Positions 16,977-23,831 of a stretch of DNA of 41,569 bases are shown here, piece after piece (position 1 is the first letter of the stretch; every line of letters starts with the position of its first letter). The notes below the pieces were generated by a model. The model was not told where the DNA came from and ran no database searches. It saw nothing but the letters and a program-made list of their open reading frames with translations. Source of the DNA: Campylobacterales bacterium (lineage in GTDB: Bacteria > Campylobacterota > Campylobacteria > Campylobacterales > Nitratiruptoraceae); the NCBI GenBank assembly GCA_027002625.1, contig JALWZJ010000151.1, positions 1 through 41,569 on the forward strand, written 5' to 3'. The translations under genes and the position numbers were made by a program.

Positions 16977-17851
16977 TCTTTGTGTGGTGAGTCGTCGTAA
17001 GGGTCGAGATGGATGGTGAAGTGCCATTTGGAGTTGGGATCGAGCCGCTTGATCTGCTCCTCGATCCTATCCGATACGCTATGGGCGTCCATAAGCGAGA
17101 TCTCCGGCGTGAACACCACATGCACATCCACAAAGTTAGTATCACCGCTTCGCCTGGTACGTAGATAGTGGTAGGCCGTCACCTCTGGCTGGCTGGAGAT
17201 GATCTGCTTGATTTTTTCCACGATCTCCTCATCCAGTGCCACATCCAGCAGCATCAGTGTCCCCTCTTTGATCAGCTCGAAGGCTTCCTTGATGATGTAG
17301 AGGGCGATCGCTATACCGAACACTCCATCGATCCAGTGCCATCCGGTAAAGTAGATAATTGCAAGTGAGAGTAAAACGGCTGAATTTGAGTAGAGGTCCG
17401 TTTTGTAGTGCAGGGCGTCCGATTTGACCACCATGTTTTTGGTCTTTTTGTAGACATGGTTGAGAAAAAGCACGAGGCCTCCCGTGAGGATGATAGATAC
17501 GATCATCACGGCGATGGATGGACCTAAGTACTCGATACGCTGGTGGTGGAGGATATTCATAAGCCCCTTGTAGAAGATGAAAAGTCCAGAGATGGTGATG
17601 ATGGTCCCTTCGATCACCGCCGCAAGCGCCTCTATCTTGCCAAGTCCGTAGTTGAATTTCTCGCTGGGAGCCTTTTCGGCCTTGGAGATGGCGAAGTAGT
17701 TGAACATCGAGACGGCGATATCGAGTATCGAGTCGATGGCGCTGGCAAGTACCGCTGCCGAGCCGCTCATGATACCTACCAGCAGCTTGATGATCACCAA
17801 AATCCCTGCTACCACGCTTGCCACTACCGTAGCGCTCTTTTGCAAAGTCAT
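16973..17851 (-). CDS. Cation diffusion facilitator (FieF-type metal efflux)
   Basis: The 292-residue inner-membrane antiporter exports divalent metals. The four-ligand metal site of the family is present as D40-x3-D44 in membrane segment 2 and H148-x3-D152 in segment 5. Six hydrophobic segments cover about residues 8-190, and a cytoplasmic ferredoxin-like domain follows with 'DTNFVDVHVVF' and a His-containing tail ('WHFTIHLDP'). The DxxxD plus HxxxD set resembles FieF rather than zinc-only ZitB types (HxxxD in both), but the metal cannot be fixed. The ATG follows AAGGAA. It lies 33 bases downstream of the nucleosidase on the same strand. Confidence 0.9.
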   Translation of the reverse strand: MTLQKSATVVASVVAGILVIIKLLVGIMSGSAAVLASAIDSILDIAVSMFNYFAISKAEKAPSEKFNYGLGKIEALAAVIEGTIITISGLFIFYKGLMNILHHQRIEYLGPSIAVMIVSIILTGGLVLFLNHVYKKTKNMVVKSDALHYKTDLYSNSAVLLSLAIIYFTGWHWIDGVFGIAIALYIIKEAFELIKEGTLMLLDVALDEEIVEKIKQIISSQPEVTAYHYLRTRRSGDTNFVDVHVVFTPEISLMDAHSVSDRIEEQIKRLDPNSKWHFTIHLDPYDDSPHKD

Positions 17852-17884
17852 TGGCTTTCCTTGATATTTTTGGGCAAATTGTAG

Positions 17885-18397
17885 CTAAAGTAGGCTTAAA
17901 ATCTTGGGAAGGTTTTGGGCTATGAGGTGGCTGGAGCGCTCCACGCTTTTTGGATCGAAGCGGTCCGAGACCACTTTGAGTATGGTGATGGGCTGGCGGT
18001 AGGCTCTGGCGGTGCATAGTAGGGCCGAAGCCTCCATATCGGCAAGTCCTTTGTGGGGAATGGCAACTGGACGGGAGTGGGTGGTGCAGCTCTCGTTTGG
18101 CAGTGTTTTTGATGGTGGCAGATGGTAGACTTGGTGGGTATCGGCGTCGATGACCTTGCGGATGTGGTAGAGCTGGCCGATCTCCTCTCCTGCAGCCAGA
18201 CCTATATTGAGCACGGGCTTGGGAGAGAGGGTGAGGATATGCGAGAGCGAGGCTGCAGCCTTGCACTTGCCGATCCCTCCGATGATGAGGCTATGGACGC
18301 CTTCGTAGATGGCAAAGGGGACTTTTTGCTTTTTTTGCAGCCCCAAAGCCTCGATGATTGGTCTTGCTTCCGTCATCGTCGCGCAGTAGATGATCAT
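17885..18397 (-). CDS. Short MTAN/futalosine-hydrolase-like nucleosidase
   Basis: The 170-residue protein has the pattern of the purine nucleoside phosphorylase/MTA-SAH nucleosidase family: 'CATMTEARPI' with Glu10, 'NIGLAAG' (64-70), 'DMEASAL' (120-126) and 'VVSDRFD' (142-148) with the likely catalytic Asp145. It is about 60 residues shorter than E. coli MTAN; the middle segment between residues 70 and 117 is reduced. It could be a futalosine hydrolase (MqnB-like, menaquinone synthesis) or a degraded paralogue. No ribosome binding site is visible; a TATAAT box ends six bases before the ATG. Confidence 0.68.
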   Translation of the reverse strand: MIIYCATMTEARPIIEALGLQKKQKVPFAIYEGVHSLIIGGIGKCKAAASLSHILTLSPKPVLNIGLAAGEEIGQLYHIRKVIDADTHQVYHLPPSKTLPNESCTTHSRPVAIPHKGLADMEASALLCTARAYRQPITILKVVSDRFDPKSVERSSHLIAQNLPKILSLL

Positions 18398-18403
18398 GTC
18401 ATC

Positions 18404-18432
18404 ATTATATCACCACTCGGCTCCACCGCCAA
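18404..18432 (-). promoter_or_regulatory. Promoter of the nucleosidase gene, probably leaderless
   Basis: On the reverse strand TTGGCG (18432-18427), a 17-base spacer and TATAAT (18409-18404) form a good sigma-70-type promoter. Only six bases separate the -10 box from the ATG at 18397, so transcription should begin at or next to the start codon. Confidence 0.6.
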
Positions 18433-18655
18433 GTCGTTTTGGAAATTTTGCGATGAGATTGGAAGATTTCGAGGCAAAGATCTTAACGACATTGCCATCC
18501 AATACCACAAAGATTTTAGTATTACGGATATCCAAAAAGAGTTTATTATACTTGAGACACTCAAAGAGCTTAGCTATACCAATAGAACCCATAAGTGCTT
18601 GAAGCTGCTCAAAATCATCAGTAACAACCTTGGTCGAGGATATGGATCATATCAG
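18410..18655 (-). pseudogene. Decayed reading frame, origin unknown
   Basis: On the reverse strand an open frame of about 80 codons ends in 'KRLGGGAEW' at 18410. It has no start at its upstream end; the only ATG (18592) has no ribosome binding site and would give 60 residues. The sequence is AT-richer than its surroundings, and its 3' end overlaps the promoter of the nucleosidase gene. The peptide ('LFLDIRNTKIFVVLDGNVVKIF' in part) looks protein-like, so a gene remnant is likelier than chance, but no family is recognised. Confidence 0.3.
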
Positions 18656-18682
18656 GCAAGAGATAGAGGATGGGTTGAAAGA

Positions 18683-18964
18683 CTAAGCAGCGTCTTGATG
18701 CGCCTCTACGTTTTGCTTGGCAAGAAGATAGACCTCTTTGAGAATATCTTTAAAATACCCTTTTGGCATTGCCTCATATCCTTGTATGAGCTTTTTGTCT
18801 GCTTCTATGATCTTATCAAGAGCTTTTGGGAAGTTTTGGAGATGAAGCCTGATTGGTATAGTCAAATCCTCGAAGACATAGCTCTCTTCTTCGCTAAAAT
18901 CAGCATACTCTAACTCAACATTGTAAAGATCGATTAGACTATCAATTCCTTTTTTATGTTTCAT
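18683..18964 (-). CDS. Acidic 93-residue protein of unknown function
   Basis: The ATG at 18964 has an unusually strong ribosome binding site (AAAGGAGG) nine bases upstream and overlaps the stop of the preceding reading frame as ATGA, so it is a genuine coupled gene. The protein is acidic in its first half ('VELEYADFSEEESYVFEDL') and helical afterwards. No family is recognised. Its partner frame upstream is interrupted, and the pair resembles a toxin-antitoxin or other two-gene accessory module in layout only. Confidence 0.6.
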   Translation of the reverse strand: MKHKKGIDSLIDLYNVELEYADFSEEESYVFEDLTIPIRLHLQNFPKALDKIIEADKKLIQGYEAMPKGYFKDILKEVYLLAKQNVEAHQDAA

Positions 18965-19362
18965 CTTTTTAGTTCCTCCTTTGGTATGTCGACCAACTCA
19001 AAGGTACTCATATCACCCTTGCATAGAATATCTCGCCACTCTGAATTTAAGACATATGCGGTAGAGAGCTTCCCGTTCTCAAAAAATACATCGACCCATA
19101 TTTCGCTACTTCTGTAATAAATTCTATCATATTTTCCATATTATCTCATCTGGGTACAAAATGCGATTTTTATCTTCTCAATGTAATCGCTTTCATCTTT
19201 TATAACGCCTTCCGAGAGTCTTTTTTTGATATGTTTTTTGCACTCCTTCTCATTAATCCACAATTCTTTGAAGTTATCTTCGTTAAGATTTTTGACGGCT
19301 TCAAGGATTATGCCATCAATCTCTCTAAACTTCTCAAGCTCCTCTTTCGTCGCCTCTCTCAT
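18961..19362 (-). pseudogene. 132-codon frame split by one in-frame TAA
   Basis: A 73-residue ORF (19362-19141, 'MREATKEELEKFREID...') ends with TAA at 19143-19141. The same frame then stays open for 59 more codons ('YGKYDRIYYRSSEIWVDVFF...' to 'IPKEELKR'), ending as TGA overlapping the ATG of the 93-residue gene. The second part has no start codon of its own near its 5' end but is clearly protein-like, so the original gene was probably one protein of about 132 residues. A strong promoter lies just upstream. The family is not recognised. Confidence 0.55.
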
Positions 19363-19368
19363 TACTCC

Positions 19369-19397
19369 ATTATAGTACTATCTCTTCAAAATATCAA
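19369..19397 (-). promoter_or_regulatory. Strong promoter of the split 132-codon frame
   Basis: On the reverse strand TTGATA (19397-19392), a 17-base spacer and TATAAT (19374-19369) lie upstream of the ATG at 19362, again with a gap of six bases between -10 box and start codon. This predicts a leaderless or nearly leaderless transcript. Confidence 0.65.
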
Positions 19398-19551
19398 CAT
19401 ACTCTCAAATTGGATACTTCGGCCTTAACCTATTGAAAATCTCCTCTATATCTTTATCGCTTTCAAACTCAGCAAGCTTCTCGAAACAGCCAGCGATCTC
19501 TTCTTGCTAAACTTTGTCATCTTCTCTTTTCTTTGTAATATAAATATTTAT

Positions 19552-19573
19552 CTATGCAAGCTTGCTTGCATAG
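19552..19573. repeat. Perfect 9-bp inverted repeat (hairpin)
   Basis: CTATGCAAG and its exact complement CTTGCATAG are separated by the four bases CTTG. No run of T follows, so a terminator role is not supported. Confidence 0.6.
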
Positions 19574-19609
19574 CCTACGCCCGGTTACCGAAAATCTCTT
19601 TAGGGCATG

Positions 19610-19773
19610 ACCGCAAACTCACTTCGTTTTACTCAGCTTCGTTTGCTTCACGCTCCTCCTATGACCGAGCGAGAGCTATGAGTATATGTGAGCCTTAAAT
19701 TCGAGGAATTTAGTTTAGTGGCGAACATACTAATAGCTGGTTTACCTCGAAACAAACGAAATAAGTTTGCGGT
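19610..19773. repeat. 19-bp inverted repeat pair flanking 126 bp
   Basis: The segment at 19610-19628 (ACCGCAAACTCACTTCGTT) reappears on the other strand at 19755-19773 with 17 of 19 bases the same. Between them is a smaller perfect inverted repeat (TAAATTC/GAATTTA at 19696-19712). No transposase frame is present; the block may be a remnant of a small mobile element or a structured non-coding element. Confidence 0.5.
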
Positions 19774-19868
19774 TATTCTATTTCCATAAAAGGTGCTTTT
19801 GGGAGTATTTGTCCATAAAGTGATATCAAATAAAAATTTTTTGATGCAGCTTTTGTTGGCCACTATGT

Positions 19869-19897
19869 TTGACAAATTTTCGAGTTTTACTTACAAT
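19869..19897 (+). promoter_or_regulatory. Promoter of the toxin-antitoxin operon
   Basis: Consensus TTGACA (19869-19874), a 17-base spacer and TACAAT (19892-19897) precede the antitoxin start at 19924, with AGGAG at 19913-19917. It is the best-matching sigma-70-type promoter in the window. Antitoxins of this type normally repress their own promoter. Confidence 0.75.
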
Positions 19898-19923
19898 GGT
19901 ATTACTATGGTTAGGAGAATGCC

Positions 19924-20175
19924 ATGAAGACGATCACGCTAAAAGCGGATGAGGATTTTTTCGAAAAAGTTACATTATTGGCCAAGACTTTGAATATCTC
20001 CAAAAGCGAGCTTATCAGAGAAGCGATCAGGGAGTATGAAAGAAATCTTTATAAAAAAAATGTCAAAAAGAGGATCCAAAAGGCTTCTTTAAAAGTAAGA
20101 AAAAGTATAGAAAATGAGATAAGAGAGCTTGAAGCGACTAATCTCGATGGATTGAGTGATGATGAAAAGAGGTGA
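19924..20175 (+). CDS. Ribbon-helix-helix antitoxin
   Basis: The 83-residue protein starts with the strand 'MKTITLKAD' followed by two helices ('FFEKVTLLAKTL' and 'SKSELIREAIREYERNL'), the arrangement of ribbon-helix-helix (CopG/MetJ-type) DNA-binding domains. The lysine- and glutamate-rich C-terminal tail is the likely toxin-binding part. It overlaps the MazF-like toxin gene by 14 bases, the usual layout of type II toxin-antitoxin pairs. Confidence 0.83.
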   Translation: MKTITLKADEDFFEKVTLLAKTLNISKSELIREAIREYERNLYKKNVKKRIQKASLKVRKSIENEIRELEATNLDGLSDDEKR

Positions 20176-20503
20176 GATCTATCTTGCCAATCTCAATCCC
20201 AGGAAAGGAAACGAAGTAGGAAAATTGAGGCCGGTTCTGGTAGTACAAACGGATATGCTCAACGAGGTATCTCATCCGACCGTGATAGTCCTGCCTCTTT
20301 CTACTCAGCTTGTAGACGATGCCTATCCTTTGCGACTGAGAATAAAAAAGCGAGATAAGCTGGAAAGAGAGTCCGATATTTTATGTGACCAGATCAGAGC
20401 CATCGATGTACAAAGGATTAGCTCCCAAGCTTTGACGGTATTGACTGAAGAAGAGATGCTCGATATTGAAAATAGATTGGAAATCATCTTAGGATGTATA
20501 TGA
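20162..20503 (+). CDS. MazF/PemK-family mRNA-interferase toxin
   Basis: This 113-residue protein (ATG at 20162; ATG at 20159 and GTG at 20156 are alternatives) has the MazF/PemK pattern '[30 protein letters not shown]', seen in two pieces at residues 2-32, and '[11 protein letters not shown]'. The conserved Arg after 'KL' and Ser/Thr in the second strand fit an endoribonuclease. The C-terminal '[12 protein letters not shown]' matches the family. It is preceded by the antitoxin and followed after one base by cmoB, so the transcript may run on into that housekeeping gene. Confidence 0.88.
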   Translation: MKRGEIYLANLNPRKGNEVGKLRPVLVVQTDMLNEVSHPTVIVLPLSTQLVDDAYPLRLRIKKRDKLERESDILCDQIRAIDVQRISSQALTVLTEEEMLDIENRLEIILGCI

Positions 20504-20504
20504 A

Positions 20505-21401
20505 ATGAATATAGAAAGCATAAAAAAAGAGCGCCAAAAGTGGCTGGAGTGGAAAAATATCGCACCACTGCGCCAGCTTTTGGCCAAAATCCCAAAAGTT
20601 GAATGTGAAGTGGAGCTGGGGGATGTGATACGAGTGGATGGCGAGATCGACGAAGAGACCAAGAGGCTGGTGGATGAGGCGGCTTGGACGATGCGTCCAT
20701 GGCGTAAGGGACCTTTCGAGCTTTTTGGCACTTTTATCGATAGCGAATGGAAAAGCTATATCAAATACAATCTCCTCGAGCCCCATTTCGATCTACAGGG
20801 CAAAGATGTGGCCGATATCGGCTGCAACAACGGCTACTACCTCTTTCGTATGCTCTCCCATTCTCCAGCCTCTCTCACGGGTTTTGACCCCTCGCCACTT
20901 TTCAAGACCCAGTTCGATCTGATCGACCACTTCGTCCAAAGCTCCATCACCTACGAGCTACTTGGAGTGGAGCATCTGCCTATCTATCCCAAGCGTTTCG
21001 ATACGATCTTTTGTCTGGGAGTGCTCTATCACCGAAGCGATCCCGTGGCGACTCTCAAATGGCTCAGACAAGGACTCAAAAAGGGAGGTGAGCTCTTTTT
21101 GGATACTTTCTATATTGAGGGCGAGGAGCCGATAGCCCTGTGCCCGGCCAAAACCTACTCCAAAATCCCAAACGTCCACTTCGTCCCCACCATCCCCGCT
21201 CTTCGCAACTGGTGCGAGAGTGCGGGGATGGAGGAGTTCGAGGTGTTGGCCACCAAGCCCACCACCTTCGAGGAGCAGCGAAAGACCGAGTGGATCGAGG
21301 GGCAAAGCCTCGAGGACTTTTTGGATCCCAAGGATCCTACCCGCACGATCGAGGGGTATCCCGCTCCCAGACGGATCTATGTCAAACTAAGGAGGCCGTG
21401 A
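20505..21401 (+). CDS. cmoB: tRNA U34 carboxymethyltransferase CmoB
   Basis: The 298-residue enzyme transfers a carboxymethyl group from carboxy-SAM to 5-hydroxyuridine at position 34 of tRNAs, making cmo5U. Markers are '[20 protein letters not shown]' at 63-82 and the SAM-binding '[11 protein letters not shown]' at 102-112. It begins one base after the MazF-like stop, with no clear ribosome binding site of its own, and its stop overlaps the next start (ATGA). The CmoA partner that makes carboxy-SAM is not in the window. Confidence 0.92.
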   Translation: MNIESIKKERQKWLEWKNIAPLRQLLAKIPKVECEVELGDVIRVDGEIDEETKRLVDEAAWTMRPWRKGPFELFGTFIDSEWKSYIKYNLLEPHFDLQGKDVADIGCNNGYYLFRMLSHSPASLTGFDPSPLFKTQFDLIDHFVQSSITYELLGVEHLPIYPKRFDTIFCLGVLYHRSDPVATLKWLRQGLKKGGELFLDTFYIEGEEPIALCPAKTYSKIPNVHFVPTIPALRNWCESAGMEEFEVLATKPTTFEEQRKTEWIEGQSLEDFLDPKDPTRTIEGYPAPRRIYVKLRRP

Positions 21402-22165
21402 TGATCAATGGAGTGCTGCTCGATATAGGAGGTGTGCTCTACGAGGGGAGTGAGCCAATACCTGGGGCCAAAGAGGCACTCGAAGAGCTCAAAAGTCACT
21501 ACGTGGTTCGCTTCTTGTCCAATACGAGCCGAATACCTCCATCCAAACTTCTCGAAAAACTTGCCAAGATGGGCTTCGAGGTGGAAGAGGAGGAGCTCTT
21601 TACCGCATTGAGTGCCGCCAAGCTCTTTTTGCAAAACGAAAAGGCCAAAGCCTATGTGATCGCCACCGACGAGGCCAAAGAGTACTTCGAGGATCTGGAG
21701 GGCGAGCTTCGCTACGTGCTGGTCTGCGACGCCTACACCAACTTCACTTACCAAGCTCTCAACCAGGGCTTTCGCCATTTGGAAGAGGGAGCTGGCTTTT
21801 TGGCTACCAATATCAACCGCTACTTCAAAGACACGGATGGCTTAAGCCTCGATGCGGGAGGATTTGTGAAGTGCTTGGAGTATGCCAGCTCCAAAAGCGC
21901 CAAGGTGCTTGGCAAGCCAAATTGTGAGTTTTTCAATCTGGCGATCCAGAGTATGGGGCTGCAAAAGAGTGAGGTGGTGATGGTGGGCGACGATATAGAG
22001 AGCGATATTTTGGGAGCCAAAAGCTGCTGGCTGAAAACCGTCATGGTCAAGACCGGTAAGTTCAAGCCCCAGGATCTGCAAAAGGGCAAGCCGGACTTCC
22101 TCATCGACTCCATCGCCCAGCTACCCAAGCTTTTGGATAGAATAAACGAAAAGGAGAGCCAATGA
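21401..22165 (+). CDS. HAD-family phosphatase, LHPP/HDHD2-like
   Basis: The protein has 254 residues from the ATG at 21401 (the frame is open further upstream inside cmoB, but the ATGA overlap and 'INGVLLDIGGVLYEG' mark the start). Motif I is DIGGVLYEG, with the nucleophile Asp8 but no second Asp two residues later, as in LHPP-type proteins (D-I-S). Motif II is LSNTSR, and the last motif is GDDIESDILGAK. The C2-type cap fits HAD subclass IIA. Substrate unknown: protein phospho-lysine/histidine, pyrophosphate or sugar phosphates are candidates. Confidence 0.82.
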   Translation: MINGVLLDIGGVLYEGSEPIPGAKEALEELKSHYVVRFLSNTSRIPPSKLLEKLAKMGFEVEEEELFTALSAAKLFLQNEKAKAYVIATDEAKEYFEDLEGELRYVLVCDAYTNFTYQALNQGFRHLEEGAGFLATNINRYFKDTDGLSLDAGGFVKCLEYASSKSAKVLGKPNCEFFNLAIQSMGLQKSEVVMVGDDIESDILGAKSCWLKTVMVKTGKFKPQDLQKGKPDFLIDSIAQLPKLLDRINEKESQ

Positions 22166-22518
22166 TAAAGGTATATGGGATCAAGACCTGCGGCAGTGTG
22201 AAAAAGGCGCTAAAGTGGTTGAACGACAGAGGTATCGAATATGAGTTTGTGGATTTCAAAAAGACGCCGGTAGGGTGCGACAAGATCGACGAGTGGATAG
22301 CCAAGGTAGGCATAGACAAGCTCTTCAACACCCGTGGGACCAAATATCGCCAGCTGGGCCTCAAAGAGCTTAATCTCGATGAAAACGGCAAAAGGGAGTG
22401 GTTGTGCAAAGAGAATCTGCTAATCAAACGACCCGTCATCGAGCTGGAGAATGGCGATGTGATCGTAGGGTATGACGAGGAGCTCTACAAAAAGGTATTT
22501 GGTGGCAAAAATCGATAA
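22162..22518 (+). CDS. ArsC/Spx/YffB-family thioredoxin-fold protein
   Basis: This 118-residue protein has the N-terminal 'IKVYGIKTCGSVKKALKWL', with Cys10 (in KTCGS) at the arsenate-reductase-family position but no second cysteine two residues later, and 'FNTRGTKYRQLG' plus 'LIKRPVI' with the cis-proline region. This set matches YffB-type proteins better than true arsenate reductases. It overlaps the HAD gene by four bases (ATGA). Confidence 0.82.
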   Translation: MIKVYGIKTCGSVKKALKWLNDRGIEYEFVDFKKTPVGCDKIDEWIAKVGIDKLFNTRGTKYRQLGLKELNLDENGKREWLCKENLLIKRPVIELENGDVIVGYDEELYKKVFGGKNR

Positions 22519-22728
22519 GATTAAAGAGCTTATCGGTTATCTCAAAGTTGTCTTGGGTATATTGGTGGCGATAGATGTTTCCATTATCGGATGGCTTTTT
22601 AAAAATGAGGAGCGCTTGTCCAATACAGAAATAGTTTTATCGCGATAGCCGTAGTTATTGCGACAATTGGTGTTATAATAGTCAATAAAAAAATACTAAA
22701 CGAGATAGACAAATTAGAGGAGCTGTAA
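22502..22728 (+). pseudogene. Frameshifted small membrane protein gene
   Basis: From GTG at 22502 the frame reads 'AKIDKIKELIGYLKVVLGI...' through one membrane segment and stops at TAG 22646-22648 after 48 codons. From about 22640 the +2 frame continues as 'IAIAVVIATIGVIIVNKKIL' and then 'NEIDKLEEL', a second membrane segment and a natural-looking C-terminus, ending in TAA at 22726-22728. A single missing base near 22638-22641 explains the break. The restored protein would have about 75 residues with two membrane helices. Its end overlaps the next small gene (TAATG). Confidence 0.6.
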
Positions 22729-22829
22729 TGAATACGTTGATCATTATCGTTACGCTTATCGCTATTGCAGGTCTGAGCTATATGGTATATGATGCGGTCA
22801 CGCATGATACAAAAGCGAAGACTCATTGA
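22728..22829 (+). CDS. 33-residue single-pass membrane peptide
   Basis: The ORF encodes 'MNTLIIIVTLIAIAGLSYMV' followed by 'YDAVTHDTKAKTH': one hydrophobic helix and a short hydrophilic tail. AGAGGAGC at about 22716-22723 is a good ribosome binding site, and the start overlaps the stop of the frameshifted membrane-protein gene. The two probably form a conserved small pair; the function is unknown. Confidence 0.6.
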   Translation: MNTLIIIVTLIAIAGLSYMVYDAVTHDTKAKTH

Positions 22830-22845
22830 ATTGAAAAGTTGAAGC

Positions 22846-23235
22846 ATGAAGCTTAAAACACACCTCAAACTGGATCCCACGCTCTGTGGTGAAGTGGTAA
22901 AGCTAAAGGAGGGATACGCCAAAGTGCGTCTCGTGACCACTGAGGTGATGGCGGCCGATGAGCGAGGGTTGGCGCATGGCGGATTTACCTTCGGTGCGGC
23001 GGACTTTGCCGCTATGGCTGCGGTGAACGATGAAAATGTGGTGCTGGTAGAGGCGACGAGCCGCTTTTTGGCTCCCGTAGTGGTAGGTGATGTAGTAGAA
23101 TTTGAAGCTCAAGTCACCAAAAAAGAGGGCAAAAGAGCCTGGGTGGATGTAAAGGGCTCGGTGGAGGGGAAGGTGGTCTTTGAAGGCAGCTTCACTACCT
23201 ACACTCCTTCAAGGCATATCTTAGATCGCTCGTAG
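22846..23235 (+). CDS. Hot-dog-fold thioesterase (PaaI-like)
   Basis: The 129-residue protein has the hot-dog signature 'GLAHGGFTFGAADFAAMAAVN' in residues about 41-61, in which HGG is typical of PaaI-type acyl-CoA thioesterases, followed by the beta-sheet 'VLVEATSRFLAPVVVGDVVEFEA'. The substrate is unknown. The last 15 bases overlap the converging metallo-hydrolase gene. Confidence 0.8.
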   Translation: MKLKTHLKLDPTLCGEVVKLKEGYAKVRLVTTEVMAADERGLAHGGFTFGAADFAAMAAVNDENVVLVEATSRFLAPVVVGDVVEFEAQVTKKEGKRAWVDVKGSVEGKVVFEGSFTTYTPSRHILDRS

Positions 23236-23817
23236 CCAGTAGTCCACATGGCGCTGCTCCTGGGCTATGGTGGTGGGCTCGCCATGACCAGGATAGATCG
23301 GCTTGTTCTCTTGGATGGTCTTGAATCTTTCAAGACTTCGCTTCATCGCTTCTGGATCACTGAAAGGAAAGTCCACCCGCCCGATACTGCCATGAAAGAT
23401 AAAGTCCCCGCTACACCAAAAATCCCCAAAATCGATCACGCTGCATCCAGGAGTATGGCCTGGAAAGTGTAAAAACGTGATCTCTTCTCCAGCTATCTTT
23501 ATAGGCCCCTCCTGGACCAAGATATCTGGCTCGCTCTTTGGCATGGGGATGCCAAATTGATCTCGCTTCAGAAAAAAGGCGTCATCTTGATGGATGACAA
23601 TTGGGACGCCAAGTCTTTCTTTGAGCTCGGCATTGCTCCAGACATGGTCGAAGTGGCCGTGGGTGTTGAGGATGGCTACGGGATTTTGGACGTTTTGCAG
23701 TACCCACTCGGTAGCTCCCACACCCGGATCGACGATGAACTCTTTACCGTTTTTGGTTACGATATAGCAGTTGGTCTGATACTGACCCATGGGTCGACTG
23801 ATTATTTGCATACTCAC
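23221..23817 (-). CDS. Metallo-beta-lactamase-fold hydrolase (glyoxalase II-like)
   Basis: The 198-residue protein has the zinc motif THGHFDH (H53, H55, D57, H58), 'FPGHTPGCSVI' with the third histidine, 'CSGDFIFHGSIGR' with the bridging Asp, and a final 'PGHGEPT' histidine. The size and motif spacing fit the YcbL-type hydroxyacylglutathione hydrolase-like group that lacks the C-terminal helical domain. Its exact substrate is not known. It diverges from the DUF455 gene across a gap of only 14 bases. Confidence 0.88.
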   Translation of the reverse strand: MSMQIISRPMGQYQTNCYIVTKNGKEFIVDPGVGATEWVLQNVQNPVAILNTHGHFDHVWSNAELKERLGVPIVIHQDDAFFLKRDQFGIPMPKSEPDILVQEGPIKIAGEEITFLHFPGHTPGCSVIDFGDFWCSGDFIFHGSIGRVDFPFSDPEAMKRSLERFKTIQENKPIYPGHGEPTTIAQEQRHVDYWLRAI

Positions 23818-23831
23818 TCCAAAGGATTGGG

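Larger units (their letters stand above)
19363..19923. other. AT-rich non-coding stretch with gene remnants and inverted repeats
   Basis: No intact gene is supported here. On the reverse strand at about 19488-19400 a frame of 33 codons ('EEIAGCFEKLAEFESDKDI...' ending 'LRPKYPI') looks like the C-terminal end of a lost protein; it is bounded upstream by a TAG. The rest holds a hairpin at 19552-19573, an inverted repeat pair at 19610-19628 and 19755-19773, and the promoter of the toxin-antitoxin pair. A 75-codon reverse ORF at 19648-19875 crosses the repeats and is not believable as a gene. Confidence 0.5.

Noticed and set aside
15606-17027. A 473-codon reverse-strand ORF
   Set aside because: It lies antisense to rny, whose coiled-coil, KH and HD domains are unmistakable; the antisense frame is a by-product of codon bias.
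18122-18913. A 263-codon forward ORF
   Set aside because: It runs antisense through both the nucleosidase and the 93-residue gene; both reverse genes have better support.
19552-19573. Rho-independent terminator at the 9-bp hairpin
   Set aside because: The stem is AT-rich in part and no T run follows on either strand.
19648-19875. A 75-codon reverse ORF in the accessory patch
   Set aside because: It crosses the inverted repeats, has no ribosome binding site and no protein-like conservation.
22162-22518. True arsenate reductase
   Set aside because: No CxxC pair and no arsenic genes nearby; the YffB-like pattern fits better.
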